64,000 bases of DNA from Pyropia yezoensis (taxonomy: Eukaryota; Rhodophyta; Bangiophyceae; Bangiales; Bangiaceae). Where the stretch lies: positions 9,068,545 to 9,132,544 of the forward strand of contig CM020620.1 of NCBI GenBank assembly GCA_009829735.1. The letters are read 5' to 3'. Positions 41,601-53,092 of the stretch are shown piece after piece. Within the stretch, counting starts at the first letter, position 1, and every line of letters begins with the position of its first letter. A model generated the notes under the pieces. It searched no databases. It worked only from the letters and a program-made list of their open reading frames with translations, and was not told the DNA's origin. The position numbers were made by a program, and so were the translations under genes.

Positions 41601-42813
41601 CTACTGGCCAGCAATGGCCGTCGACGTGGTCGACCACGTACGGGGATGCCACCCCTGTGCACGTAACCGCATGAGTCTACATAGGCAGGCGTCTGCCATG
41701 AAGCTATTCCCACCTGATGGGCCCAACGAGCAAGTCGCTATCGACATACTCGGGCCACTTCCGATAACGGAAGAAGGGAACAGGTACATCCTGGTCATGT
41801 CTGACCGCTTCACTAAGCTGTCAAGAGCGGCAGCCATCCCGAATGATACGGCATACACGATCATGAACGCAGTGGTTGACCACTGGATCAGTGCATACGG
41901 AGTCATGAAGCAACTCCTCTCCGATAACGGAGCAAACCTTACGTCGGCATTCTGCACGAAGGTCCTGGGCATGTTCGGTATCGAACCACGTCGGGCATCC
42001 GACTACCACCCGCAGTCCAACGGGCAGGTGGAGCGGTTCAACCGCACCATCGTAAAGATGCTACAGTGCTACGTGGCCGAGCACACGAACACTTGGGACA
42101 GACTTCTGTCCGTACTCACCCTGGCATACAATGCCAGGCCACATCGGAGCACAAACATTGCTCCGCTGGAGTGGGTCATGCCACTAGGCGTCGGTAACCT
42201 GACGCTGCCACCCAGCAGGTGCACTCGGTATGATACACCGAAGGGCCGACCCGCCGAACGCATCCACCTAGCTTGGTTGGCCAAGCTATCGTGGATGATT
42301 CCTAAGCTCAAGGGTGCCCTTGACAGAACACAACTTCGGTATAAGAAGAACTTCGACGCCCGACTACGGGTGCGCAACGCAACCCTGGTAACAGGTGACT
42401 GGGTCTATATCAGACACCAGAAGTTCCGAGGGAACAAGCTTATGCAACCGGTCAAGGGACCGTACCAGATCCTCCACAGAGATGACCACTCTGTTATCTT
42501 ACACTCCGATACGGAGATCCAACGCATCAGTATGAATGATGTTACACCTGCTCCGAAGCCGGAACAGCCTCAGCCGGTACCGGCTGGGTTGCTACATGAA
42601 GCTCTTACAACCCACCGGTCGGATGACCCGGTGGGACCGGATGGGATTCCATACCAAGTAGAGAGCGTGGTCGGACACACCGACCCGGACATACCAGGAC
42701 CCTGGTACGTCAAGGTTATGTGGGTCGGATACGACTCACCCACCTGGGAACAGGCGGCGAATATACCCCGCCAACTACTCATGCCTTACATGAGGCGACG
42801 ACGCCTACTGTAA
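38647..42813 (+). CDS. pol: A3 Pol polyprotein
   Basis: The 1,388-codon frame has intact protease (DTGAG), RT (YLDD), RNase H, HHCC/DDE integrase and chromodomain. Private differences from A1 and A2 include VTKKDSYPLP, GPLPITEEG, PPSRCTRY and HRSDDPVG. All four also occur in the copy after the gap, which is why I treat that copy as the same locus. Confidence 0.93.
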   Translation: MTGGRWGHPSKPPRSTAGKAPRRARLSRRRINPRVHLPAPTTRRQGIDDHPPRLGGEDGKPRHVEPDKGPVQDARATPDIGVGHVLFTLENFKVSATLGVDPQSTRSYYPVLDTGAGPNLIRKDTLPDKWLPRVRVTRGPTIKDANGRLIRTTAAMSLQVTIGDLTTEVDFLVCETLSVPCILGCTFINVHVDAIRPGRRTVELQEADGTKRGHTAIVRDLTLQGSHVNVAEVYASVEPKTLRLAERTRFEPLSETVLPVNCDLAGICRVQSNLRTYKRHGLTMANGLIDLPAGGSSLLVMANYRRKAVTLPKGTILGIAELYEGDILTPDKEGQVEPLEVLAVAETTERQQPDDGKPNPSAAPADLPPKDQEALKALAEADLDHLPPSVAEGVRRMLRKHDVMWTGGALGTIGATQHRIDLVPGARPARSQPHRAGPMQREIVDGEVKRMSEAKVIRPSMSEWGAPVVIVPKKDQTPRFCIDYRRLNLVTKKDSYPLPRMDECIDSLGEATVFTTIDCNAGYWQIPVADEDIPKTAFVCHSGVYEFLRMPFGLSNAPATFQRAIDIILSGVKWRNCLVYLDDVIVFSRNMDDHVQHVDEVLTLLRNAGVTLRLKKCAFFQQTVEYLGHQITPGKLGVLEANTRALRDARFPNTQTQLKSFLGMCNVYRRFVKDFARIAKPLTVLTSSTLPKVLQPPSPSEEEAFESLKRALLAPPVLALPHRRGTFVIDVDACDTQVGCTLLQGETLIGTDNVIPDLRPVGYFSRTLNPAERNYSATERECLGVIWAVQLLRPYLEGSRFIVRSDHEPLRWLLNLGDKDSDSHGRLARWRLKMAEHDYRTVYKAGSTHHLGDALSRLDTPSGDTRPVDEDIPVVPVCMVGNATQGMADHTMAHLACPLTLADFREAQANDDDCRRHRANLLAGTAGIFSENEDGLIYRRAPADGRHQVVVPVSLRQAVMEREHENPTAGHPGGSRMFAAMRRFFYWPAMAVDVVDHVRGCHPCARNRMSLHRQASAMKLFPPDGPNEQVAIDILGPLPITEEGNRYILVMSDRFTKLSRAAAIPNDTAYTIMNAVVDHWISAYGVMKQLLSDNGANLTSAFCTKVLGMFGIEPRRASDYHPQSNGQVERFNRTIVKMLQCYVAEHTNTWDRLLSVLTLAYNARPHRSTNIAPLEWVMPLGVGNLTLPPSRCTRYDTPKGRPAERIHLAWLAKLSWMIPKLKGALDRTQLRYKKNFDARLRVRNATLVTGDWVYIRHQKFRGNKLMQPVKGPYQILHRDDHSVILHSDTEIQRISMNDVTPAPKPEQPQPVPAGLLHEALTTHRSDDPVGPDGIPYQVESVVGHTDPDIPGPWYVKVMWVGYDSPTWEQAANIPRQLLMPYMRRRRLL

Positions 42814-43294
42814 CAACCCAACCGACACCGACTTCGGCTGTTGGGGGGTGAGGCTTATACCTACTAAGTAGGGTGTGACATGGTTACGGCAGACTTAGGT
42901 TTCTAAGTCAAATCAGACTTAGGTTTCTAAGTCGAACCAAGCTTAGGTAACTAAGTAGAGCTAAGCTTAGGTAACTAAGTAAAAACCTGAACCTTAATAA
43001 GTTAACTTAAAGGTAAAGGCTAACTCCGATAATATCGAAGTAACTAGGGAGCTTACACGGGAGGATGACCTCCCCAAGCCAAGACACAAAGTGAGGGAGG
43101 ATAACCTCCCCAAGCATGAACCAACCGGAAGAAGTTGGGCGGGAGGCAAGGCACCACTGAGCCAGAAGGGGTACTCCCCAGGGCAGCAAACAGAGGCAAG
43201 CAATGCCCCCAGCGGGGGATGAGTTTATACTCACTACTACCCGGCTACCATAAGGGTTGCCGGGGCCCTCTCCCTCACAAACAAATAGCACTCC
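42814..43294. repeat. A3 hairpin array and spacer (first assembly copy)
   Basis: It has the same palindromes as A2: one CCTACTAAGTAGG, two GACTTAGGTTTCTAAGTC and two CTTAGGTAACTAAG, then two GGGAGGATRACCTCCC repeats. It recurs at 49577-50057 in the second assembly copy. Confidence 0.65.
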
Positions 43295-45740
43295 TCAGTG
43301 GGTAGACCCACTGCCCGAGGGAGGCCACTCACGCGTAAGCGCGTATACCTCCGTGCTCCACCGGTCGGCAATGTCACGACGGTCGACCACCCGAGTTACC
43401 TCGGTGCATAGCTGGACGAGGGTGCTGCGGCCAGCCTCCACGTCCTCCAGAGCTTTCTGGAGGCGGTCCAGCACGCCACCGAAGCAACGCGCTGACCCAA
43501 CCAGCGCAGCACCTGGGGGGATATCCCCCCAGCTAACAGAGAGACCCCCACGCATGGCGCGGGTAACAAGGGCGTCAACGCCCTCATACCAGAGACGGGG
43601 ACCCCCGTCATGTAGGACAGGGGCGGGAGGTGACACTGGCGCAGCCAGAGGAGCCATAGGAGCCGACACGGCTACCACCGGAGCCGGTGGCACCTGATAC
43701 GAGGCCCGGTAGGACCCTACCGAAGGGGCTCCACCGTAACCACGGCGGTACTCCGCCCGACGACGGGACACCTCACGCTCCCCACCCACAGAGCCCCACT
43801 CTCGGGGACGACGGCCAACCGCCGCCGGCATCGGGTTACCGAACCACGGAGCAAGGACCTGAAGAGGGTCATGGATAACCATGGGAATACCCAGGTCAGG
43901 AACGGCCTCGGTGGACGCCCACCCATGGCAACTAGGCTCACCCGGCTGAGTACGCCGGACACGCAACGAGTGACGAGGTAAGGGGGAAGCCCCAGCCTGC
44001 GGGTCCCGGTACGGGGGAAGGGCCAACACCCCAGCCCAGTTCACGGCATCGTGAACAGCCAGCAGGGCTTCGAACTCCCGGGCCAACCCGGTCTTGGCAG
44101 CTATCAGATCCACGCCCAACTGCGCGATGTGCCGACGGACACCCGTCGGAAGATGAAACAGACGACCCTGCCGGCGGACGGACAGCAAGAAGGATGAAGC
44201 CTGCCCGAGGGTAACCTCAAGGGTGAAGGTACCCTGCAACGGGTGGACCGGCCGGGAGGCCAACACACTCCCGAAGTATCGGAGGCAGGAGCCGGTGTCA
44301 AACCGGAAAGCAGGGGCGGGTTCCCACCCCTCCTGCCATAGCGGCGGGCGCACGGAGTATATACCGGAGCACGACCGTTGCCGGTCTGCAACGCACACGT
44401 TATATCCGTGCGGAACGCATCCGCCATGACACCATGGTTACGTCGCCAACTCGACGCCGACTTCAACCCCGCCATGGGCGGGTAGGGAGCCGTCAACGAC
44501 AGATACGGGGGTACCCCCGGGTAGTAGTCAAAGTCGGGATACCGACCGGTACGGCTCACCGTCTCCCCAAACGCAACCGGCTCCGCCGCCGCCGCAATCC
44601 CCCGAGCACTAGCCGGGTAGTCAATCTCCCGCGGCAACGCGGGGGCAATCAAGTCGCAGACCCCGAAGTTGGGGTCGAGGTAGACCTCACCCCGTCCCAC
44701 CCGGGTGCGCCAGAGCTGCGCATGCCGGTCGTCCGGCTGACTCAGGATCCAATGGTGTTCCACCCGGACCGCGTTCGGCTGGTTGACCAGCCGCACCAAC
44801 TCCCGCTCCCAGCACGGGTCCACCTTGACGCGCCGGGAGGATTCTCCACGGGGATGCACCAGGTGGAAGTCCACCCGCATACGCCCATCGGACTCCATCG
44901 ACTCTTGCACCGTGAGGCCTCGAACCCGAGCCACCAAGTCGGACACCGACATGGCGGGTTGACCCGCCGCCACGGCGACGCCTCCACCCAACGGGGCAAC
45001 CCGGGCAGGACCAGGAAGAATCGGGGGCGCCGGGGGACGCACCACCGGCAGAGGGGCCGACGTCGGAGATGGACGAGGCCGAGGAGGAAGAAGAAGGGCG
45101 GGCGCCCGCCCGGAGTAACTCCCGGTGTCAACCGCATGGGAGAAGGAGCGTCTTGACCGCTCGACGCCCGCGGCACCGCAGGTACGGCACCGGCGCCGGC
45201 ACCACCCGTCGGCGTAGCCCCCGCCTCGGAAGTGGTAGGCACTGGGACAGCCTCCGGAGCCGGAGCCCCGGCCGTGCGGACACCCGCACCGTCTTGACCC
45301 ACCGCACCGGGTGTCGCACCGCCACCACCACCCGCGTCAACGTCGGGACCACCTCGAGGAGTCACCGCCCGGACACCCGGACCACCTTGACCAGCCGGAG
45401 TCGGCTGCGGGTCGCCACCTCCGCCGCAGGGCGGACCATCTTGAGGTAGCTGCGGTGAGCCGGCACCGGCACCAGGCCCCATCCGGGCAGCCGGCAGAGA
45501 GGGGGTAGAAGCCGCCACGCGCGGTTGACCGCCGGGTTGACCTCCGGCCGACGGCACCGTCGTGCCGCTGCACACGGACGACAGTCCTCCGGCCGACAGA
45601 CGGACGGACACCGCAGGCCCGTCGTCGTCAGACGAGCTCACCCCGTAACGCGCGGCGTCGGGACCGACAGGCGCGTCGTCCTCCATCTCCTCCCCGATCA
45701 GGAGGTCTTCCTCCTCTTCAAGCACCTGGGGATAGGACAT
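43295..45740 (-). pseudogene. A3 antisense ORF, first assembly copy (indel errors)
   Basis: This is the same gene as 50058-52505, but with two single-base deletions in short runs, at about 44354 (CACGGAG for CACGGGAG) and about 45134 (CCGCATG for CCGCCATG). They split it into three frames. Both lie within 2 kb of the contig end at 46345, as expected for thinly covered sequence. It shares the private variants SAPMAPLAAP and PVPTTSEAG with the second copy. I regard the breaks as assembly errors. Confidence 0.75.
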
Positions 45741-46320
45741 GATAACGGGTGCGGAGTCCCCCGCGCCCACAAGCCGTCGACGGCTACAACCCGGTACGGC
45801 GGGATAACCGGGACGAGCCAGGGAAGCGCGGACACCCGCGCTTATGACCACAAACGGCCACGAGAAGCGCCGCAGGCACGCGGGTCGACCCGCGCCCCAC
45901 GGGGCTACGACCGCGCTCCACCCAGGCACCTGGGCGGGACGGGGCCACACCCACACACGGGGTAAGTAAGGGGGGTCACCCCCAACCGCCCCCACGCAAC
46001 GCGGGCAGCCCCCGCCCCCCACTCAATCGTCCACACGAGAGGGGCCCCCCTACCACCAGGCACCTGGTGGCGGATCCGCTTGCACCACCCCTCGGAAAGG
46101 GGGGGCGTGAACAGCAACCCGCATCGGGAATTTAACGGTCCGGAAAACGGATCGTGTGTGTGTACCACGCAAAGGGGGGCACCCCCTGAGACAACCTCGA
46201 AAAGGGTGTCTGTCGCGACGGGGCGCAAAGCCCACCCGACGGGTAAACGGTCACGCGACCCACTTACATTCGGCCGAATGCAACTCGACCCGAGGACGGG
46301 CCGAATCTAAGGGGGGGATA

Positions 46321-46345
46321 TGTAGCAATATGGTTGTCCGTATTG
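46321..46345 (+). repeat. A3 3' LTR, fragment at contig end
   Basis: The first 25 bases of the LTR are followed directly by Ns. It corresponds to 53093-53117 in the second copy. The 140 bases before it contain further small deletions, including loss of the 4-base loop TACC from the CATTCGG/CCGAATG stem near 46273. Confidence 0.8.
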
Positions 46346-46845
46346 NNNNNNNNNNNNNNNNNNNNNNNNNNNNNNNNNNNNNNNNNNNNNNNNNNNNNNN
46401 NNNNNNNNNNNNNNNNNNNNNNNNNNNNNNNNNNNNNNNNNNNNNNNNNNNNNNNNNNNNNNNNNNNNNNNNNNNNNNNNNNNNNNNNNNNNNNNNNNNN
46501 NNNNNNNNNNNNNNNNNNNNNNNNNNNNNNNNNNNNNNNNNNNNNNNNNNNNNNNNNNNNNNNNNNNNNNNNNNNNNNNNNNNNNNNNNNNNNNNNNNNN
46601 NNNNNNNNNNNNNNNNNNNNNNNNNNNNNNNNNNNNNNNNNNNNNNNNNNNNNNNNNNNNNNNNNNNNNNNNNNNNNNNNNNNNNNNNNNNNNNNNNNNN
46701 NNNNNNNNNNNNNNNNNNNNNNNNNNNNNNNNNNNNNNNNNNNNNNNNNNNNNNNNNNNNNNNNNNNNNNNNNNNNNNNNNNNNNNNNNNNNNNNNNNNN
46801 NNNNNNNNNNNNNNNNNNNNNNNNNNNNNNNNNNNNNNNNNNNNN
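46346..46845. other. Assembly gap of exactly 500 N
   Basis: A round-number run of N is the usual placeholder for a scaffold join of unknown size. Here the true gap is probably negative, because the flanks overlap by about 6.27 kb. Confidence 0.95.
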
Positions 46846-49576
46846 GTTTTGCATCGATTATCGACGCCTCAACTTGGTTACCAAGAAGGACTCATACCCT
46901 TTACCAAGGATGGATGAATGCATCGACTCCCTGGGGGAGGCTACGGTGTTTACCACCATCGACTGCAATGCCGGATACTGGCAGATCCCGGTGGCGGACG
47001 AGGATATCCCCAAGACGGCATTCGTCTGTCACAGTGGAGTGTACGAGTTTCTAAGGATGCCCTTCGGATTGTCCAACGCCCCCGCTACATTCCAGCGGGC
47101 TATCGACATCATACTGTCTGGGGTGAAGTGGCGTAACTGCCTAGTGTACCTCGATGACGTCATCGTCTTCTCACGTAACATGGATGACCATGTACAACAT
47201 GTTGACGAGGTACTCACCCTCTTGAGGAACGCCGGGGTAACCCTGCGTCTGAAGAAGTGCGCCTTCTTCCAACAGACGGTCGAATATCTGGGCCACCAGA
47301 TAACCCCTGGTAAACTAGGGGTACTCGAAGCCAATACCCGGGCACTCCGGGATGCCCGGTTCCCTAACACCCAGACGCAGCTCAAGAGCTTCCTGGGAAT
47401 GTGCAATGTATACCGACGGTTCGTCAAGGACTTCGCTCGGATAGCTAAACCGTTAACGGTTCTTACGAGCAGTACCTTACCAAGGTACTCCAACCCCCTT
47501 CGCCTAGCGAAGAGGAGGCATTCGAGTCGCTGAAGCGAGCCCTACTAGCCCCACCCGTCCTTGCGTTACCGCATAGACGGGGGTACCTTCGTCATCGATG
47601 TCGATGCGTGTGATACACAAGTGGGATGCACCCTGTTACAGGGAGAGACGTTGATCGGTACCGATAACGTTATCCCGGACCTACGTCCGGTAGGGTACTT
47701 CAGCCGGACACTCAACCCGGCTGAGCGGAACTATAGTGCCACCGAGCGTGAATGCCTCGGAGTCATATGGGCAGTGCAACTGCTCCGTCCATACCTGGAG
47801 GGCTCCAGGTTCATCGTGAGGTCCGACCACGAACCCCTACGATGGCTCCTCAACCTTGGTGACAAGGATTCCGATAGCCATGGGAGGCTAGCCCGATGGA
47901 GGCTGAAGATGGCCGAGCACGACTACCGCACGGTGTATAAGGCTGGGTCAACCCACCACCTCGGAGACGCGTTGTCTCGACTCGACACACCGAGCGGGGA
48001 TACCCGCCCGGTGGACGAGGACATCCCGGTAGTACCGGTGTGCATGGTGGGTAATGCTACCCAGGGTATGGCTGACCATACCATGGCACACCTTGCGTGC
48101 CCATTGACCCTCGCGGACTTCCGCGAGGCACAGGCCAACGACGATGACTGTAGACGTCATCGTGCTAACCTCCTGGCCGGTACGGCCGGCATCTTCTCCG
48201 AGAACGAAGACGGACTCATATACCGGCGGGCACCCGCCGATGGACGACATCAAGTCGTGGTTCCCGTGTCCTTACGGCAAGCCGTCATGGAACGAGAACA
48301 TGAGAACCCTACAGCCGGACACCCGGGAGGTTCACGTATGTTCGCAGCAATGCGAAGGTTCTTCTACTGGCCAGCAATGGCCGTCGACGTGGTCGACCAC
48401 GTACGGGGATGCCACCCCTGTGCACGTAACCGCATGAGTCTACATAGGCAGGCGTCTGCCATGAAGCTATTCCCACCTGATGGGCCCAACGAGCAAGTCG
48501 CTATCGACATACTCGGGCCACTTCCGATAACGGAAGAAGGGAACAGGTACATCCTGGTCATGTCTGACCGCTTCACTAAGCTGTCAAGAGCGGCAGCCAT
48601 CCCGAATGATACGGCATACACGATCATGAACGCAGTGGTTGACCACTGGATCAGTGCATACGGAGTCATGAAGCAACTCCTCTCCGATAACGGAGCAAAC
48701 CTTACGTCGGCATTCTGCACGAAGGTCCTGGGCATGTTCGGTATCGAACCACGTCGGGCATCCGACTACCACCCGCAGTCCAACGGGCAGGTGGAGCGGT
48801 TCAACCGCACCATCGTAAAGATGCTACAGTGCTACGTGGCCGAGCACACGAACACTTGGGACAGACTTCTGTCCGTACTCACCCTGGCATACAATGCCAG
48901 GCCACATCGGAGCACAAACATTGCTCCGCTGGAGTGGGTCATGCCACTAGGCGTCGGTAACCTGACGCTGCCACCCAGCAGGTGCACTCGGTATGATACA
49001 CCGAAGGGCCGACCCGCCGAACGCATCCACCTAGCTTGGTTGGCCAAGCTATCGTGGATGATTCCTAAGCTCAAGGGTGCCCTTGACAGAACACAACTTC
49101 GGTATAAGAAGAACTTCGACGCCCGACTACGGGTGCGCAACGCAACCCTGGTAACAGGTGACTGGGTCTATATCAGACACCAGAAGTTCCGAGGGAACAA
49201 GCTTATGCAACCGGTCAAGGGACCGTACCAGATCCTCCACAGAGATGACCACTCTGTTATCTTACACTCCGATACGGAGATCCAACGCATCAGTATGAAT
49301 GATGTTACACCTGCTCCGAAGCCGGAACAGCCTCAGCCGGTACCGGCTGGGTTGCTACATGAAGCTCTTACAACCCACCGGTCGGATGACCCGGTGGGAC
49401 CGGATGGGATTCCATACCAAGTAGAGAGCGTGGTCGGACACACCGACCCGGACATACCAGGACCCTGGTACGTCAAGGTTATGTGGGTCGGATACGACTC
49501 ACCCACCTGGGAACAGGCGGCGAATATACCCCGCCAACTACTCATGCCTTACATGAGGCGACGACGCCTACTGTAA
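46846..49576 (+). pseudogene. pol: A3 Pol, duplicate copy after the gap (RT to chromodomain)
   Basis: It begins abruptly inside RT (FCIDYRRLN) at the contig start and runs to the pol TAA at a constant offset of 6,763 bases from 40083-42813. A missing C at about 47481 (TTACCAAGG) and an extra G at about 47580 (ACGGGGGTACC) shift the frame for about 100 bases and then restore it. A T/C difference at about 47050 is the only substitution I noticed. Probably the same gene copy as 38647-42813. Confidence 0.8.
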
Positions 49577-50057
49577 CAACCCAACCGACACCGACTTCGG
49601 CTGTTGGGGGGTGAGGCTTATACCTACTAAGTAGGGTGTGACATGGTTACGGCAGACTTAGGTTTCTAAGTCAAATCAGACTTAGGTTTCTAAGTCGAAC
49701 CAAGCTTAGGTAACTAAGTAGAGCTAAGCTTAGGTAACTAAGTAAAAACCTGAACCTTAATAAGTTAACTTAAAGGTAAAGGCTAACTCCGATAATATCG
49801 AAGTAACTAGGGAGCTTACACGGGAGGATGACCTCCCCAAGCCAAGACACAAAGTGAGGGAGGATAACCTCCCCAAGCATGAACCAACCGGAAGAAGTTG
49901 GGCGGGAGGCAAGGCACCACTGAGCCAGAAGGGGTACTCCCCAGGGCAGCAAACAGAGGCAAGCAATGCCCCCAGCGGGGGATGAGTTTATACTCACTAC
50001 TACCCGGCTACCATAAGGGTTGCCGGGGCCCTCTCCCTCACAAACAAATAGCACTCC

Positions 50058-52505
50058 TCAGTGGGTAGACCCACTGCCCGAGGGAGGCCACTCACGCGTA
50101 AGCGCGTATACCTCCGTGCTCCACCGGTCGGCAATGTCACGACGGTCGACCACCCGAGTTACCTCGGTGCATAGCTGGACGAGGGTGCTGCGGCCAGCCT
50201 CCACGTCCTCCAGAGCTTTCTGGAGGCGGTCCAGCACGCCACCGAAGCAACGCGCTGACCCAACCAGCGCAGCACCTGGGGGGATATCCCCCCAGCTAAC
50301 AGAGAGACCCCCACGCATGGCGCGGGTAACAAGGGCGTCAACGCCCTCATACCAGAGACGGGGACCCCCGTCATGTAGGACAGGGGCGGGAGGTGACACT
50401 GGCGCAGCCAGAGGAGCCATAGGAGCCGACACGGCTACCACCGGAGCCGGTGGCACCTGATACGAGGCCCGGTAGGACCCTACCGAAGGGGCTCCACCGT
50501 AACCACGGCGGTACTCCGCCCGACGACGGGACACCTCACGCTCCCCACCCACAGAGCCCCACTCTCGGGGACGACGGCCAACCGCCGCCGGCATCGGGTT
50601 ACCGAACCACGGAGCAAGGACCTGAAGAGGGTCATGGATAACCATGGGAATACCCAGGTCAGGAACGGCCTCGGTGGACGCCCACCCATGGCAACTAGGC
50701 TCACCCGGCTGAGTACGCCGGACACGCAACGAGTGACGAGGTAAGGGGGAAGCCCCAGCCTGCGGGTCCCGGTACGGGGGAAGGGCCAACACCCCAGCCC
50801 AGTTCACGGCATCGTGAACAGCCAGCAGGGCTTCGAACTCCCGGGCCAACCCGGTCTTGGCAGCTATCAGATCCACGCCCAACTGCGCGATGTGCCGACG
50901 GACACCCGTCGGAAGATGAAACAGACGACCCTGCCGGCGGACGGACAGCAAGAAGGATGAAGCCTGCCCGAGGGTAACCTCAAGGGTGAAGGTACCCTGC
51001 AACGGGTGGACCGGCCGGGAGGCCAACACACTCCCGAAGTATCGGAGGCAGGAGCCGGTGTCAAACCGGAAAGCAGGGGCGGGTTCCCACCCCTCCTGCC
51101 ATAGCGGCGGGCGCACGGGAGTATATACCGGAGCACGACCGTTGCCGGTCTGCAACGCACACGTTATATCCGTGCGGAACGCATCCGCCATGACACCATG
51201 GTTACGTCGCCAACTCGACGCCGACTTCAACCCCGCCATGGGCGGGTAGGGAGCCGTCAACGACAGATACGGGGGTACCCCCGGGTAGTAGTCAAAGTCG
51301 GGATACCGACCGGTACGGCTCACCGTCTCCCCAAACGCAACCGGCTCCGCCGCCGCCGCAATCCCCCGAGCACTAGCCGGGTAGTCAATCTCCCGCGGCA
51401 ACGCGGGGGCAATCAAGTCGCAGACCCCGAAGTTGGGGTCGAGGTAGACCTCACCCCGTCCCACCCGGGTGCGCCAGAGCTGCGCATGCCGGTCGTCCGG
51501 CTGACTCAGGATCCAATGGTGTTCCACCCGGACCGCGTTCGGCTGGTTGACCAGCCGCACCAACTCCCGCTCCCAGCACGGGTCCACCTTGACGCGCCGG
51601 GAGGATTCTCCACGGGGATGCACCAGGTGGAAGTCCACCCGCATACGCCCATCGGACTCCATCGACTCTTGCACCGTGAGGCCTCGAACCCGAGCCACCA
51701 AGTCGGACACCGACATGGCGGGTTGACCCGCCGCCACGGCGACGCCTCCACCCAACGGGGCAACCCGGGCAGGACCAGGAAGAATCGGGGGCGCCGGGGG
51801 ACGCACCACCGGCAGAGGGGCCGACGTCGGAGATGGACGAGGCCGAGGAGGAAGAAGAAGGGCGGGCGCCCGCCCGGAGTAACTCCCGGTGTCAACCGCC
51901 ATGGGAGAAGGAGCGTCTTGACCGCTCGACGCCCGCGGCACCGCAGGTACGGCACCGGCGCCGGCACCACCCGTCGGCGTAGCCCCCGCCTCGGAAGTGG
52001 TAGGCACTGGGACAGCCTCCGGAGCCGGAGCCCCGGCCGTGCGGACACCCGCACCGTCTTGACCCACCGCACCGGGTGTCGCACCGCCACCACCACCCGC
52101 GTCAACGTCGGGACCACCTCGAGGAGTCACCGCCCGGACACCCGGACCACCTTGACCAGCCGGAGTCGGCTGCGGGTCGCCACCTCCGCCGCAGGGCGGA
52201 CCATCTTGAGGTAGCTGCGGTGAGCCGGCACCGGCACCAGGCCCCATCCGGGCAGCCGGCAGAGAGGGGGTAGAAGCCGCCACGCGCGGTTGACCGCCGG
52301 GTTGACCTCCGGCCGACGGCACCGTCGTGCCGCTGCACACGGACGACAGTCCTCCGGCCGACAGACGGACGGACACCGCAGGCCCGTCGTCGTCAGACGA
52401 GCTCACCCCGTAACGCGCGGCGTCGGGACCGACAGGCGCGTCGTCCTCCATCTCCTCCCCGATCAGGAGGTCTTCCTCCTCTTCAAGCACCTGGGGATAG
52501 GACAT
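50058..52505 (-). CDS. A3 antisense ORF protein (intact copy)
   Basis: From ATG 52505 (MSYPQVLEEEEDLL) to TGA, 815 codons, the same length as A2. Substitutions relative to A2 are few: SAPMAPLAAP for SAPVAPLAAP, ESDGRMRV for ESDGRIRV and PTTSEAG for PSTSEAG. It has the same acidic start, Pro/Ala linker and folded C-terminal two-thirds. This is the version to use for A3, because the other assembly copy has indels. Confidence 0.75.
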   Translation of the reverse strand: MSYPQVLEEEEDLLIGEEMEDDAPVGPDAARYGVSSSDDDGPAVSVRLSAGGLSSVCSGTTVPSAGGQPGGQPRVAASTPSLPAARMGPGAGAGSPQLPQDGPPCGGGGDPQPTPAGQGGPGVRAVTPRGGPDVDAGGGGGATPGAVGQDGAGVRTAGAPAPEAVPVPTTSEAGATPTGGAGAGAVPAVPRASSGQDAPSPMAVDTGSYSGRAPALLLPPRPRPSPTSAPLPVVRPPAPPILPGPARVAPLGGGVAVAAGQPAMSVSDLVARVRGLTVQESMESDGRMRVDFHLVHPRGESSRRVKVDPCWERELVRLVNQPNAVRVEHHWILSQPDDRHAQLWRTRVGRGEVYLDPNFGVCDLIAPALPREIDYPASARGIAAAAEPVAFGETVSRTGRYPDFDYYPGVPPYLSLTAPYPPMAGLKSASSWRRNHGVMADAFRTDITCALQTGNGRAPVYTPVRPPLWQEGWEPAPAFRFDTGSCLRYFGSVLASRPVHPLQGTFTLEVTLGQASSFLLSVRRQGRLFHLPTGVRRHIAQLGVDLIAAKTGLAREFEALLAVHDAVNWAGVLALPPYRDPQAGASPLPRHSLRVRRTQPGEPSCHGWASTEAVPDLGIPMVIHDPLQVLAPWFGNPMPAAVGRRPREWGSVGGEREVSRRRAEYRRGYGGAPSVGSYRASYQVPPAPVVAVSAPMAPLAAPVSPPAPVLHDGGPRLWYEGVDALVTRAMRGGLSVSWGDIPPGAALVGSARCFGGVLDRLQKALEDVEAGRSTLVQLCTEVTRVVDRRDIADRWSTEVYALTREWPPSGSGSTH

Positions 52506-53092
52506 GATAACGGGTGCGGAGTCCCCCGCGCCCACAAGCCGTCGACGGCTACAACCCGGTACGGCGGGATAACCGGGACGAGCCAGGGAAGCGCGGACAC
52601 CCGCGCTTATGACCACAAACGGCCACGAGAAGCGCCGCAGGCACGCGGGTCGACCCGCGCCCCACGGGGCTACGACCGCGCTCCACCCAGGCACCTGGGC
52701 GGGACGGGGCCACACCCACACACGGGGTAAGTAAGGGGGGTCACCCCCAACCGCCCCCACGCAACGCGGGCAGCCCCCGCCCCCCACTCAATCGTCCACA
52801 CGAGAGGGGCCCCCCTACCACCAGGCACCTGGTGGCGGATCCGCTTGCACCACCCCTCGGAAAGGGGGGGCGTGAACAGCAACCCGCATCGGGAATTTAA
52901 CGGTCCGGAAAACGGATCGTGTGTGTGTACCACGCAAAGGGGGGCACCCCCCTGAGACAACCTCGAAAAGGGGTGTCTGTCGCGACGGGGCGCAAAGCCC
53001 CACCCGACGGGTAAACGGTCACGCGACCCACTTACATTCGGTACCCCGAATGCAACTCGACCCGAGGACGGGCCGAATCTAAGGGGGGGATA

